Part shown: positions 20,155 through 31,359 of the stretch, in pieces
Numbering within the stretch: the first letter of the stretch is position 1
How the letters are laid out: each line of letters opens with the position of its first letter
Source of the DNA: Diploptera punctata
Taxonomy: Eukaryota; Arthropoda; Insecta; Blattodea; Blaberidae
Assembly: GCA_030220185.1 (NCBI GenBank)
Contig: JASPKZ010003421.1
Coordinates: 558,001-622,000 of the forward strand
Direction of reading: 5' to 3'
Length of the DNA: 64,000 nucleotides
The notes under the pieces: generated by a model
The model's input: the letters and a program-made list of their open reading frames with translations, nothing else
What the model was told of the DNA's origin: nothing
The model's database searches: none
Program-made: the position numbers and the translations under genes

Positions 20155-22350
20155 TGACCTGACCTGACCTGTACTATACTGAACTATACAGATCCAACCT
20201 GACCAAACATGACCTATACTAACCAGATCTGACCGAACATGATCTATACTAACCAGACCTGACCGAGCCTAACGAAACGTAACGTAACCTAACCTAATCA
20301 AACCTAACCGAACATAACTGAACCTGAACCTAACCTGAACCTAACCTGAACCTAACCTGAACCTAACCTGAACCTAACCTGAACCTAACCTGAACCTAAC
20401 CTGAACCTAACCTGAACCTAACCTGAACCTAACCTGAACCTAACCTGAACCTAACCTGAACCTAACCTGAACCTAACCTGAACCTAACCTGAACCTAACC
20501 TGAACCTAACCTGAACCTAACCTGAACCTAACCTGAACCTAACCTGAACCTAACCTGAACCTAACCTGAACCTAACCTGAACCTAACCTGAACCTAACCT
20601 GAACCTAACCTGAACCTAACCTGAACCTAACCTGAACCTAACCTGAACCTAACCTGAACCTAACCTGAACCTAACCTGAACCTAACCTGAACCTAACCTG
20701 AACCTAACCTGAACCTAACCTGAACCTAACCTGAACCTAACCTGAAACCTAACCTGAACCTAACCTGAACCTAACCTGAACCTAACCTGAACCTAACCTG
20801 AACCTAACCTGAACCTAACCTGAACCTAACCTGAAACTACCTGAACCTAACTGACCTAACCTGAACCTAACCTGAACCTAACCTGAACCTAACCTGAACC
20901 TAACCTGAACCTAACATGAACCTAACCTGAACCTAACCTGAACCTAACCTGAACCTAACCTGAACCTAACCTGAACCTAACCTGAACCTAACCTGAACCT
21001 AACCTGAACCTAACCTGAACCTAACCTGAACCTAACCTGAACCTAACCTGAACCTAACCTGAACCTAACCTGAACTACCTGAACCTAACCTGAACAACTG
21101 AACCTAACCTGAACCTAACCTGAACCTAACCTGAACCTAACCTGAACCTAACCTGAACCTAACCTGAACCTAACCTGAACCTAACCTGAACCTAACCTGA
21201 ACCTAACCTGAACCTAACCTGAACCTAACCTGAACCTAACCTGAACCTAACCTGAACCTAACCTGAACCTAACCTGAACCTAACCTGAACCTAACCTGAA
21301 CCTAACTGAACCTAACCTGAACCTAACCTGAACCTAACCTGAACCTAACCTGAACCTAACCTGAACCTAACCTGAACCTAACCTGAACCTAACCTGAACC
21401 TAACCTGAACCTAACCTGAACCTAACCTGAACCTAACCTGAACCTAACCTGAACCTAACCTGAACCTAACCTGAACCTAACCTGAACCTAACCTGAACCT
21501 AACCTGAACCTAACCTGAACCTAACCTGAACCTAACCTGAACCTAACCTGAACCTAACCTGAATTTAACCTGAACTTAACCTGAACCTAACGTGAACTTA
21601 ACTTGTACCTAGCCTGAACCTGGTCTGAACCTAACCTGAATCTAACCTGAACCTAACCTGAATATAGGCGCAACCTAACCTGGACCTAACCTGAACCTAG
21701 GCGCAACCTAACCTGGACATAACCTGAACCTAAACTTAATCTAACATGAACCTAACCTTAACCTACCATGAATCTAACCTCAACATCAATTGAACTTAAC
21801 CTGAACCAAATAGAACCTAAAACGATCCTAAACCGAACTAAACTAAACCAAAACTAAACCTACATTGATACTACACTGAAAGTACACTGCATGCACACGG
21901 ACCGTAAACTGAACCTAACTAGATTCTAACCCGAACCTAAACCTAATCCAACTGTGCCTAACTTAACCTAAACCTAATCCAACTGTGCCTAACTTAACCT
22001 AAACCTAACCTGAGTCCAATCCCGAACCCATACCGAAAACCAGAAGCCGAAACCAAAACCCGAAACCAAAACTGAAAGAAAAAATTAACTCAAAACTAAA
22101 ACCCAAACTGAAACAATACTGAACCCAAATCCGAACTCAAAATGAACCCGAACTCAAACTGAACCCAAAACTGGACCTAAACCCGGAACTAAATCTGACC
22201 TAAATCTGACCTAAATCTGACCTAAACCTGACCTAACACGGACATAGCACTATTGTAACCCGGACCTAACCTGACCTGACCTAACCTAACCTTGACTTAA
22301 ACGAACCAAGTCTAATTAAACCTAACCTATCCTGACCTAACCTGACCGAT
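20155..22350. repeat. Telomere-like satellite, 11-bp unit CCTAACCTGAA
   Basis: The core (about 20318-21560) is a near-perfect head-to-tail array of CCTAACCTGAA, over 100 units, with a few one- to three-base indels (about 20744, 20834, 21074, 21095, 21305). The unit is one CCTAA (insect telomere TTAGG complement) plus one CCTGAA. The shoulders (20155-20317 and 21560-22350) decay into CCTAA/CCTGA/CCGAA variants. Confidence 0.97.
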
Positions 22351-22850
22351 ACCTAACTTAACTCAGAAACGTAATATAAAAAGTTCAACCGATCCGACCA
22401 AACTACTATGTCTAGTAATTCAACTTAATGCTGGAATTTTTCTCGTAATACACTATTGTCCTAATATTGAACTAGCATTTAATAGAGTCAATCACATTTG
22501 TCGAGATGTAAATTATGGTTGACTTCTACGGACCTTACATGCAAATGGAGCTTCTATATTCTTTGTGTGTATCTACTTACATATTGGACGGAAGCCGATT
22601 AAATTACCTCTATAACGACAAAATTACCAGTAGCTATTCAAACTACCTCTACAAAGACCATAACTGCCAGCAAACCGATTAAACTACCTGTACCCTAAAC
22701 CGGCCAATTTACCTCTAACCCGACCAAGCAACGGCTAAACTGATAATTACGATATAAATTTATAATAATTTTCTTTCTACTTATTTAACTAAAAAGAAAT
22801 ATACATATAATTCATTTAGGTGCAGCAGCGCACGCCGGGTATTGGATAGT
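22350..22850. repeat. Degenerate short repeats and an element H end
   Basis: GATTAAACTACCTCTA-type motifs recur loosely at 22590-22720. TTCATTTAGGTGCAGCAGCG followed by CACGCCGGGTATT at about 22815-22845 matches the end of element H on the minus strand (compare 24575-24605). Confidence 0.5.
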
Positions 22851-23290
22851 GTACAATAATACGTTAGCGTTATACATGATCTTATTTTCTTTGCGGTTCG
22901 AAACATTTAAATAACAGACAGGATACATTATAGTTTCGCCAATTTAAGATTGTCTTTTATTTTTGACCCCAATAGCTGAATAGAATATGACTGTGATGGT
23001 TTTATTAGAATTGGCACTTACTATCAGCGAGTGCAAACAGTAAAATTGACATTTCTTATTAACCGTTTAATTTATACACTCACGTTTAATGGGACTAAAT
23101 AAACATAATAATATTCAGGAAGAAATAAATAAAAGAATACAAAATGCTATGAAATGTTAATTTTTCAATAAATAGAGTATTTAAATTCAAAATATTTGAC
23201 ACGTGAATCAAATACCGAATTGTATGAAACACTAATAAAACCGGTGTTAACTTAGAGGAGTTCTGACTGGGTTCTGACTGAACATGACAG
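22851..23290. other. AT-rich stretch, nothing recognised
   Basis: No gene or repeat seen. Confidence 0.35.
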
Positions 23291-23294
23291 ATCT

Positions 23295-23505
23295 CAACTG
23301 GGCTGACTTTGAAAGAAAGATACTTAGAAGGATATATGAACCTAAAAGGAAAATCCGTTATATAATGTAAATAATACTAAGAAGTTGGGTGGGACTGGAA
23401 ATAAACATTAACAAAACTAAATATATGTTCACTTATAGAAATACATTATATAATGGAAATGGACAGTTAATGGTCAAATGAGGGAAATTTTGAAGAAGCA
23501 GATCC
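23295..23505 (+). pseudogene. LINE fragments (LINE-B type)
   Basis: DFERKILRRIYEPKRK near 23305 is an RT thumb block (compare FENKVLRKIFGPKRD). NINKTKYM followed by RNTLYNGNGQLM near 23405-23470 is the LINE-B segment after motif C. The order is reversed relative to an intact LINE, so two pieces are juxtaposed. Confidence 0.65.
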
Positions 23506-23892
23506 AAGGTTTTTCAGACGAAACATATTCAAAGTTATAAGCAGTATATTTTTTAAAACTCACGCCCCACCATTAAAATAAGCGGAGACATATTGGAGAG
23601 TATGAGAATGTTACGGATTCGATTAAACTGGACGATTAACAATAAATAACCAACAATATTTACAAATTTTAGCCTTTGCAGAATATTTCAGCAAATAACG
23701 AGCTATACTTTCAAAATGGATATTTTCAAAATACAGTTGGCTGAATTTTAACATTTGGGTTTCCTGAAATCTTTAAATAAGATCTAAAGCTATCCCGTTC
23801 CATTCTATACATCTAATTAATGTAATGCTGGATTATGGGCATTACATCTAAACGACTACAACAACCGATAGATTAATTTCAGCATGATTCGT

Positions 23893-23994
23893 TTAACTAG
23901 GTTCCTTATCTAAAATTCCTAAGTTGCAACACATCCATAACCACATAAATGTCTCCAACTTAGGAATTTTAGATAAGTAACCTAGTTAAACGAA
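23893..23994. repeat. Near-perfect hairpin, ~37-bp arms
   Basis: CGTTTAACTAGGTTCCTTATC..AAATTCCTAAGTTG is followed after a ~30-base loop by its reverse complement CAACTTAGGAATTTTAGATAAG..CTAGTTAAACG. Confidence 0.85.
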
Positions 23995-24605
23995 GGTTTG
24001 GATTCACAATTGGACTCTCTAAAACCATTACGTGTAGGAGTTCACCTGAAGTGAAAATTAAAAAAAAAATCACTCTAGCGGTCACATTTTTTGATGTTTC
24101 ACAACGAAACTCAGTATATCTTATTAAAATAAACCGAGGTAGGAATTATGAAAAAATGAATTAAATCCGATAATTGAAAGTGGATATTCACCTGATAGAA
24201 GTGGAGATTTATCTGAAATCCGAAACTGTCTAAACTACTGGACCGATTTTTATATAAATTTTTGTTTGTATTTGAGTGGTTCCATGGATGGTTTAGATTC
24301 ACATCTGGACTCTCTAAAATCATTAGGTGTAGGAGTTCACCTGAAGTGAAAATTTGAAAATCGCTCTAGCGGTCACATTTTTCGATGTTTCAAAACGAAA
24401 CTCAGTATATCCTATTAAAATAAACCGAGGTAGGCTTTATCAAAAACATAAACGAAATACAACAATCAGAAGTGGAGGTTTACCTGAAATCCGAAATTGG
24501 AAAACTAACAACCGCCATGTTTGGTTCGTCTCAGCGTACACCATACAATTTAATTAACCTTTAATATTTCATTTATTTAGGCGTAGCAACGCACGCCGGG
24601 TATTA
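23995..24605 (-). repeat. Element H-type repeat with a ~296-bp unit duplicated
   Basis: GGTTTGGATTCACAATTGGA..GGAGTTCACCTGAAGTGAAA..AAAATAAACCGAGGTAGG at 23995-24150 recurs at 24291-24440 with few changes. The array ends in TTTAGGCGTAGCAACGCACG followed by CCGGGTATTAGCTAG (24575-24609), the H end on the minus strand. Confidence 0.75.
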
Positions 24606-24609
24606 GCTA

Positions 24610-25005
24610 GCAATGTAATAAAATAAAAACTGCCTAATCCTACAGGCCTAGAATGGCCTTGTCCTACAAACCGCCTGCTGTCTCAAACACATATGGTAAT
24701 TGTAGAGGTAAACGGTCATCCAAATAATATATGATTACGAATATAATATAATGTCATGTATGCCTAATTCAATGCAATAGAATGTAATAAAAACTCTGTA
24801 GCGCTACAGACCTGGAAGGCCCTTGCCCTCACAACCACATGTGTCAATTACATAGGTGAGCACTCATCCAGCCAGTACGTAACATAATACAATGTGATTC
24901 AGTGGTTCACAATGTGTGCCGTGAGATCAGCAGAGGTGCTGCGCAATTCTGTGGGCGAAACATTTTAATATTAGTGAACAAGATAAAACTTATAATTAAA
25001 AGTAA
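24610..25005. other. AT-rich stretch, nothing recognised
   Basis: ACAGGCCTAGAATGGCCTTG and ACAGACCTGGAAGGCCCTTG (24640 and 24800) suggest a diverged duplication of about 150 bp; otherwise unassigned. Confidence 0.35.
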
Positions 25006-25009
25006 ACAT

Positions 25010-25680
25010 AAAACATTTTCTATCTATCTATCTTCGGGTTTTTACAGCTGCTGCCGTCTTCCCGTGCCAAACCTCCAAAGCCTACGGTCTTGGGCATCTT
25101 CGATGCTTAGCCCTCTAGCTTGCATTATTGTCTTCATCTTTTCCTTCCATGTTAACTTTGGTCTCCCTCTTTTCTTCTTTCTGTTCGGATGCCATTCATA
25201 TAGTTGCTTCGGCCATCGCCCATCTTCCATTCTTAAAACATATCCTAACCATCGTTGCTTTTGTCTTTCGTACTTTTTTCTGTCCGGCTTTGATTGATTT
25301 GGTCTTTTAGCATTTTGTTTTTTTTTTCTAATGTGTGGGGAGCTGGCCCACAGCATAAACCCCCAACCTGGAGGACCAGGAAAGTTTCTGTCTGGGTTTT
25401 CCTCCCATAGCCTTTGAAGATCCCTCTTCACCGCAAGGCAGCGTTTCTCTATTTCCCTTAGAGATATGGTTGCCTCTTCCGCCAGATCCGCCGTGATGAA
25501 GGACTCCTTCAGCGCCAACTCTGCCGTTGAGGTCTTCACCGTAACCCTGCTAGGGGCCCTTACAGAGTACTATCGGTCAGAGCCAAATGAACCCTGGTTT
25601 TTTAACGAGGTTGTTACTCTTCCCCTCCTCCTTTCTCATCCGGGCTTGGGACCGGCCATGGCGGAGTTTAAAACATATTA
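25010..25680 (-). pseudogene. LINE-C 3' end fused to an unidentified GC-rich repeat ORF
   Basis: 25310-25042 on the minus strand is the LINE-C end (QRWLGYVLRMEDGRWPKQL, KKRGRPKLTWKE, ARGLSIEDAQDRRLWR) with the same GATA tail as 9188-10062. Upstream in the same open frame (25539-25315) is a different sequence, KTSTAELALKESFITADLAE, EIEKRCLAVKRDLQRLWEE and PGPPGWGFMLWASSPHIRK, and GC-rich sequence continues to about 25680. The upstream part is not RT. I do not recognise it; it may be the leader of a composite LINE. Confidence 0.7.
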
Positions 25681-25814
25681 AAAGTTGAATTAATTGCCCT
25701 TGTGATTTTTAATATCATGCATCACAAAGATATCACATGTCGGAAAAGGTTAGGAATCATTGATGTGTTCAATATATTTCATATTATAATAATATTATGA
25801 CTAACTCACTGGCT

Positions 25815-26420
25815 CTATCGAAACCTTAGGTTCGTGGCCGCGCGAACATAAGCTCCCCAAACATCCCTATCCTGAGCTAATATTTTCAAATCATCCCTTC
25901 TATAATCTACTTCCCTCAAATCATGGCTTATGTTATCCTCCACCTCATTCTTGATCCACCAATTAGGCGTTTTCCTTCCAATTTTCCTACAAGAAGCTTC
26001 CATGCCCCGCCTTTATTCCCTATTCGTACCACATGTCCTGACTATTATAGGTAATAATATTATGAGACTTAATTGTTCTTATTAATATCAGGTTTCCTAT
26101 AAAGATTATGTAGTTCACTATTATGAAGTCTTCTTCATTCGCCTGTCTGTTCATCTCTCTTTAGTCCAAAAAATTGTGCTAAAAATTTCATTCTCTAATA
26201 CTCGTAATCCTTTCTCCTCCCTTAAAATAAGAGTCCATGTTTCGCATCTATATAATACAAATGGGAGAACGACAGTTTTAAATATCTTCAGTTTAACGTT
26301 TTTTTGAGAGAAATTGGGAAGACAAGCATCCCTATCGCGTATTTTCAGAATTATTCAGTCTGTTTAATTTCTTTGTGAATCTCATTCCTATTTGTAAGTA
26401 TTGTTTCTAGGTAATAATAT
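25815..26420 (-). pseudogene. LINE-B C-terminal fragment
   Basis: Minus strand: PLVLYRCETWTLIL-like block, RLRVLENE, then NWWIKNEVEDNISHDLREVDY and LAQDRDVWGAYVRAATNLRF, the final LINE-B block, with stops and shifts. 3' end GATAGAGCCAGTGAGTTAGT near 25800. Confidence 0.75.
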
Positions 26421-26639
26421 TATAATATAATTAAAATAGTGTAATTAATTAAAAATTGTATTCTCTATCTTCCCACGCGAACTTATAGGCCTAATGTCCT
26501 TGTGTCACAAAAATTAATTTGTTTACCAAAGAAGATATTACAGTATCAACCTAAAGAACATAGATACAGGAGGAGGTCTGAACAATATAGACTGTTGTCC
26601 CGAATGGGGCAGGATTTTCCTTTTACTTATTTGGATTTA

Positions 26640-27560
26640 AATAAATACACTGATGTTATGTAAAATTTTTCTTTTCACTTTATTTTCTTCTCGCAATTAT
26701 CACTAAATCTTCAATCACAATTTTATATTACAACTATTCTTCTTTTAAAGGTTTATTTGACAATCACTTGTAACACAGTTGCAGACACAGTCCTTCCTTA
26801 CAGTTTCGTTCACAATTAACCTCTCGCCGTCCAACACAACACCGCTCTTTTATATAAGCGGGAGGAAAGCTCTAGTAACAGCTTCGAGCAACTTCAAAGC
26901 CCAGAAAGCTCTGGCTTTCGATCTTTCTCCAAGGGGAAGGGAGAGGCCGGTAGAAACGTCTGGCAACACATTCCAGACTTATAAGAAGAATCTCAATATG
27001 GTCTTTGTTTTCGATCTTTAATTTTATTATATAATAAATAGGTCTGATAAGTTGAATAGTCTGATAGTGTATTTGATGTCTGCAGGGTCGGGGGGAGGGG
27101 GTATGAGCGTGTCGTGTGTATACATGTGGGGGGTGTGTGGGTGTATGTGTGTGTTTTTTTTTCTAATTTGTTTTCTAGCATTTTTTAAATATTAATGTAC
27201 GGAATACACATGGTCTTTTCATGGATGAGTGTAGATATGTATTATTGTGATGTAGTGTAGACATAGATTTTACTTATATGTCGCCTGTTATTGTTTTTGA
27301 TACAGGTGTATATGTAGGTATTTGTTTATATTATGATTAGTTTTATTTTTTATTCATGGAAAAATAATGCGCGTACGGCCAAGCAGGCCCGTGCGCAATG
27401 TAAATGCATATGTATTTTCTTTCTTCTGAAAAAAAAAGGGCAATATATTCCATTTATCTTACATTCCAGACAATTCAAGCGGCTCTACGGGTCACCTAAC
27501 TCGCCATGGGCCACTCGCCCGCGCAATTCAAACGCCGCTAACACGACATGTAGCACTACC
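26640..27560 (-). mobile_element. LTR-like sequence, interrupted by a 482-bp insert
   Basis: 26640-26978 and 27461-27560 together resemble 30310-30790 in the same order: CACTGTTGCAG-type and GACACAGTCC region, CTTTCTCCAAGGGGAAGGGA with GGTAGAAAC, then CGCCCGCGCAATTCAAACG. With the minus-strand gag-like fragment between them, these would be the 3' LTR here and the 5' LTR at 30310-30790. Confidence 0.55.
26979..27460. mobile_element. 482-bp insertion of unknown type with 11-bp target duplication
   Basis: ACATTCCAGAC flanks the segment (26968-26978 and 27461-27471). The LTR-like homology stops and resumes at these points. Contains a GT-rich tract (27105-27160) and an A-run near 27430. No coding frame with family resemblance. 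Confidence 0.75.
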
Positions 27561-27564
27561 TTTA

Positions 27565-28365
27565 GCTGGCTGGCTAAATTCAACTTAAAATAATATGTCC
27601 ATGATACTGTAGATTTAATTACTTAGAGTATCTTTACCAACGAAATCGTATAGCATATTTTTTTTATGTTTGATCTGAGAGTTCGGCGTTCTCAATCACT
27701 CTACACATCTGGCTTTCCGATAAGGATGCTTTATCAGTGCCAAAACATCCGAAATGATAAATAAACACTTTTATAGTAAGAAATGCTCTCCATAAATACT
27801 CCATCGAATATCACGACATCTGAACCGTTAGAAACATCACTCTATATAATGTATAGATAGGAGATTTCAAGTATACCTTGACAAAACATAACTCGTGGTG
27901 TTCAAATTGTAAACTAGATGACTGCACACAGTTTCATTTCCTATGAATATGTCAGTACTGAACAATAGTGAATGGATTATTTCATAACAGATGTGTCACT
28001 ACCAATTGTAAATGTTCGCACCATAACCATATTTCTCCCTCTCTATATCACTGAAGTTTAACATTAAATTTAGTAATACTAACATGTAGTCTTATCTAAT
28101 TTTGAAATATTTTTAGCGAATTTATATAATACCGTACGTTCCTTGTCTAACTGTATAACATCCAATATACCTAATACATTAACTTTTTCATTTAAAAATC
28201 AAAATTATAATTTACCATTAACATTGAATGGTGGTGATTACGTTGGCGTCGGTGATCCCTCCCCTCATTCCGGCCCATTTTTTGTCTTTCCGTTGCGGGA
28301 CTTCGGTTACAGTCCCACATCAAGTGTCCAGTTACTCCCATAGTTTCAGCAGGGTGGTCTTCCAT
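27565..28365. other. Presumed interior of the LTR element, unrecognisable
   Basis: AT-rich DNA between the LTR-like ends. No retroelement protein motifs seen except the gag-like piece that follows. Confidence 0.3.
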
Positions 28366-28369
28366 ATCC

Positions 28370-28665
28370 TCGACGCTTCAATATGATGAAAGTCGCCCTT
28401 GACGTCGACTGCGATCAACTGTTGCATATCTGACGGCGTCGACTAGACCAACTTGAAGTTTCCTTGGCCACCTCTAATCGGAAAGCAGCATTCAGGACTT
28501 CTTTAATTGTGCTATGTTCCACAGCAGCAGGTGTTGTCCATTAGACCATTAATCTAGATCCTAGATCCTATAGGTGTCGTGGAGATGATGATGGCCGTAA
28601 CGACTTTCCAGGGCCTCTACGATGTCCTCCGTCCGGCCCTCCGATGGAATGCTGAATAGAACAGA
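28370..28665 (-). pseudogene. gag-like fragment of an LTR retroelement
   Basis: On the minus strand FSIPSEGRTEDIVEALESRY then GHHHLHDTYR, a stop, and in another frame STIKEVLNAAFRLEVAKETS. This resembles the nucleocapsid-proximal gag region of insect LTR retroelements (a 'LE.RYGDHHL' block followed later by an A..LE.A block). The middle is missing and both ends are broken. Assignment to Gypsy or BEL is not possible. Confidence 0.5.
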
Positions 28666-28734
28666 ATTTTTCATTTGATGTTTTTTCTTTTTTTTTTTAC
28701 TATTTACCTCATACCCCAAATGGCAGTCAATGAT

Positions 28735-29288
28735 CAATCACATTTCAATTAATTTTGATTTACAATCAGTCAGTCATTTTTCACCTCGATTCTATCACTT
28801 TGATTGTACGAAGTGGCTCTCAGATTGTATATATAGTGCACGGTTGAAACCAGATTTTGCTTGCGAGATATAATAGAAAAATATTCGTAGCAATTGATTA
28901 TACCATAAAAAAAAGAAACCACTGTTTGCACTTTCTTAAACCCATTATTTCACAAGAATTAACGTGGCAGAAAAGTATAATTGACAAATGTACATCATAA
29001 GACATCGGAAATTAATTAATAACCTGTAATGATGTTTCATGTTTTCTGCACTAGGGTGCATTCTTACAATATTGCGACTCTATTTGGCAATAAATATGAT
29101 CTGGTTGCAGTGATGAACAAATGGTACATACCGTTTCTCATGTTTTCAAACGTCGCCGTATACATTAAATATATAAATATTTTAAAATAACTATATTTAA
29201 ATAATGATTTGTGAGTAAACAACTTAATTTTATTCGTTAAATCATCCTAACAAATGCCACTATTAATTTACAAATTCCCATAAGTAAT
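28735..29288 (-). mobile_element. Element E, copy in minus orientation
   Basis: CTGCACTAGGGTGCATTCTTAC, GGTTGCAGTGATGAACAAA and AACAAATGCCACTATTAAT match the copy at 60431-61200 in reverse complement. Confidence 0.85.
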
Positions 29289-29936
29289 GCCACGAGTGAT
29301 TTCCAATTTATCTACAGAATTTGGAAATCAAGAGTGACATTTGTTAGGACTATTTAACGAATAAAATTAAGCTGTTTGCTCACAAATCATTGTTTAACTA
29401 TAGTCATTTTAAAATATTTATGTATTTCATGTAAACGGCGATGTTTGAAAATCAGAAATGTGAGCTTATGTTCATTCACTGCAACTAGATCATATTATTT
29501 ATTGCCAAATAAGATCGCAATATTGTAAGAATGTACCCAAATGGAGGAATAATGAAACACATCAAACTATATATCATAATCAACATTACGGGTTATTCAT
29601 TTATTTTTTTTAGTAAACAACTCAGTAAAATCAAGGAATCTGCTCATCATTTGCTATATTCAATGTATTTGTTGGAGAAAAATAATGTTCTGTCCTGTTC
29701 AGAACATTAAAAAGGAGGAGCTTTCTTTATCACAAAAGCAGGAGCTGATAAAGAGAAAACGATAAAGAGCGAGGTGAAACACAACTCCATTGGTTGTAAA
29801 ACAAAATTCATTGAAACGTGATTGGTCATTGACTAGCATTTGTGGCATTAGTTAAATAGTCTAGATAAATTCACTCCTCATTTTGTGTCGAGAATTTATC
29901 GATAATTTGGAAATCACTCGTGGCAATACTGATGAT
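29283..29936 (+). mobile_element. Element E, copy in plus orientation with both ends
   Basis: Starts ATGCCACGAGTGATTTCCAA and ends TTGGAAATCACTCGTGGCAA, so the family ends form an inverted repeat of at least 30 bp. Mirror image of the neighbouring minus copy, giving an imperfect palindrome of about 1.2 kb. Confidence 0.85.
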
Positions 29937-29939
29937 AAT

Positions 29940-30305
29940 TCCTGATTTGTTTCTTCACTATTTTGTTCAATTTCTTATTTAATTTCTATAATAAATGTTT
30001 TTTTCTTTTTCCATTAACACAGTTTAACACTTCACCTTAAAGGTACTTTTACATGCCACATGTCTCCCGGGGCTTACAGTGAGATGTCCTGTTGGGGGAG
30101 GGATTTTAACTATGGATCACATACATACCTTTTGACTACACAAGGACATGTAAGGCCTCCCAGAATGAGTAAACATCTCATTGTCAGGGTCTCCTACTTG
30201 ACAACACAAAATTATGACGATACATACCATTCACACGCATATTCATATTACCACTACTAGGCTGTGAGGTCGTCATCACGTTGCTTTGGCGTAAATAATC
30301 AACAA
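29940..30305. other. Unassigned stretch
   Basis: No gene. The frame at 30060-30260 has no recognisable domain. A boundary of the LTR-like region may lie near 30305. Confidence 0.35.
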
Positions 30306-30309
30306 TCGA

Positions 30310-30790
30310 TCGTGTAATACTTCACAATAAATTAATTTTATTATTTAAGCTATCAGTAACAGTTCACTCACAATTTTTCTAATAATAATTAATCTTGATC
30401 CAAAGTTTATCTAGTACACAACTATTTTGCAGTCTCAAACGAGTCCACATGCCAAAATTTGTTTTCTCTCTCTCTCGGGTCATTTATCGCTGTCATAACA
30501 CGACTTTCTGCTCGCAACTACAGAGTATACAGGGCGGGGAGGGGAACTTATGACCCCGGACGAGACACTTCCTATATGGAATTTTCTGACCATCGATCTT
30601 TCCCGAAAGGGGAAGTAGAGACTAGTAGAAATCTCCGGAGTGAGAGCCTAGACATTTCGATTATCTGCACGGGTGTTTCGACTCGCAGTCGGCGACTCAC
30701 GAATTTATTTCTACCAATGTGAGGCCACTATTCTCACCTTCGCCCGCGAAATTCAAACGTCGTTATTACTACGCGTCACTATATTAAACA
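30310..30790 (-). mobile_element. LTR-like sequence (putative 5' LTR, minus strand)
   Basis: Homologous to 26640-27560 in the same orientation (CTTTCCCGAAAGGGGAAGTA, AGTAGAAATCTCC, CGCCCGCGAAATTCAAACG). A TTTATT/AATAAA-rich end lies toward 30320, as expected for the polyadenylation side of an LTR read on the minus strand. Confidence 0.55.
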
Positions 30791-30805
30791 TGGAGGATAT
30801 AATGA

Positions 30806-31150
30806 TGTCCCGCGCCGTAGCCGAGCGGGTAAGGTACGAAGCCTTGGCGCAGAGCTACGGGACTTGCGCTGGTTCGAGTCTCCATGGGGGAAGAAATTTT
30901 CTCATGGTATTTCGGCCAGTATGGGACCGGTGCCCACCCAGCATCGTGAGGCAATTGGGTAGCTACAATAAGTAGCGGCTCCAGGTTGAGGAACCAGCTA
31001 TAACGGCTGGGGGACTCGACATGCTAACCACATGTCACCCCTACACTGGCCGTTGATCATCTACCTCTGTGATTGACACATGTGGATGTGAAGGGCCAGC
31101 AGCCGGCTGGTAAAAGGGCAACCGCTGAAAAGTGGAAAGACCCTCAATCG
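30806..31150 (+). mobile_element. SINE-3 (tRNA-derived)
   Basis: CGCGCCGTAGCCGAGCGGGTAAGG..CTGGTTCGAGTCTCC is a class II (Leu/Ser-like) tRNA head with clear A and B boxes. The body contains GTATGGGACCGGTGCCCACC and ends near GATAATGATGATGATT. Second copy at 55170. Confidence 0.88.
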
Positions 31151-31151
31151 G

Positions 31152-31352
31152 ATCGGATATAATGATGATGATTATCACGGCCAGTTGATGTTCGGGGACC
31201 TTTTGGGCCTTAATGTTTCCTAACATTTGTCTACAAGTGAGGAAAAATCCGAAAGAAATCACCCAGGAAACATGTACCGATCGGAGATCGAACCGGGGTC
31301 CGCGGCATACGAAGCAGCGACGCTACCCCGAGGTCATAGCGGTGGACATAAT
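31152..31352 (-). mobile_element. SINE-2 head and middle
   Basis: In reverse complement CCGCTATGACCTCGGGGTAG..CCCGGTTCGATCTCCG, then GGTTTTTCCTCACTTGTAG-like sequence and AGGCCCAAAAGGTCCCCGAA. Matches 45083-45415; abuts the tail of SINE-3. Confidence 0.85.
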
Positions 31353-31359
31353 TCAATTT

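Noticed and set aside
20155..22350. True chromosome end
   Set aside because: Unique and transposon sequence lies on both sides, and the repeat is an 11-mer, not pure TTAGG.
30060..30260. 66-residue reading frame near the LTR-like sequence as a retroelement protein
   Set aside because: No recognisable protease, RT, integrase or gag motif.
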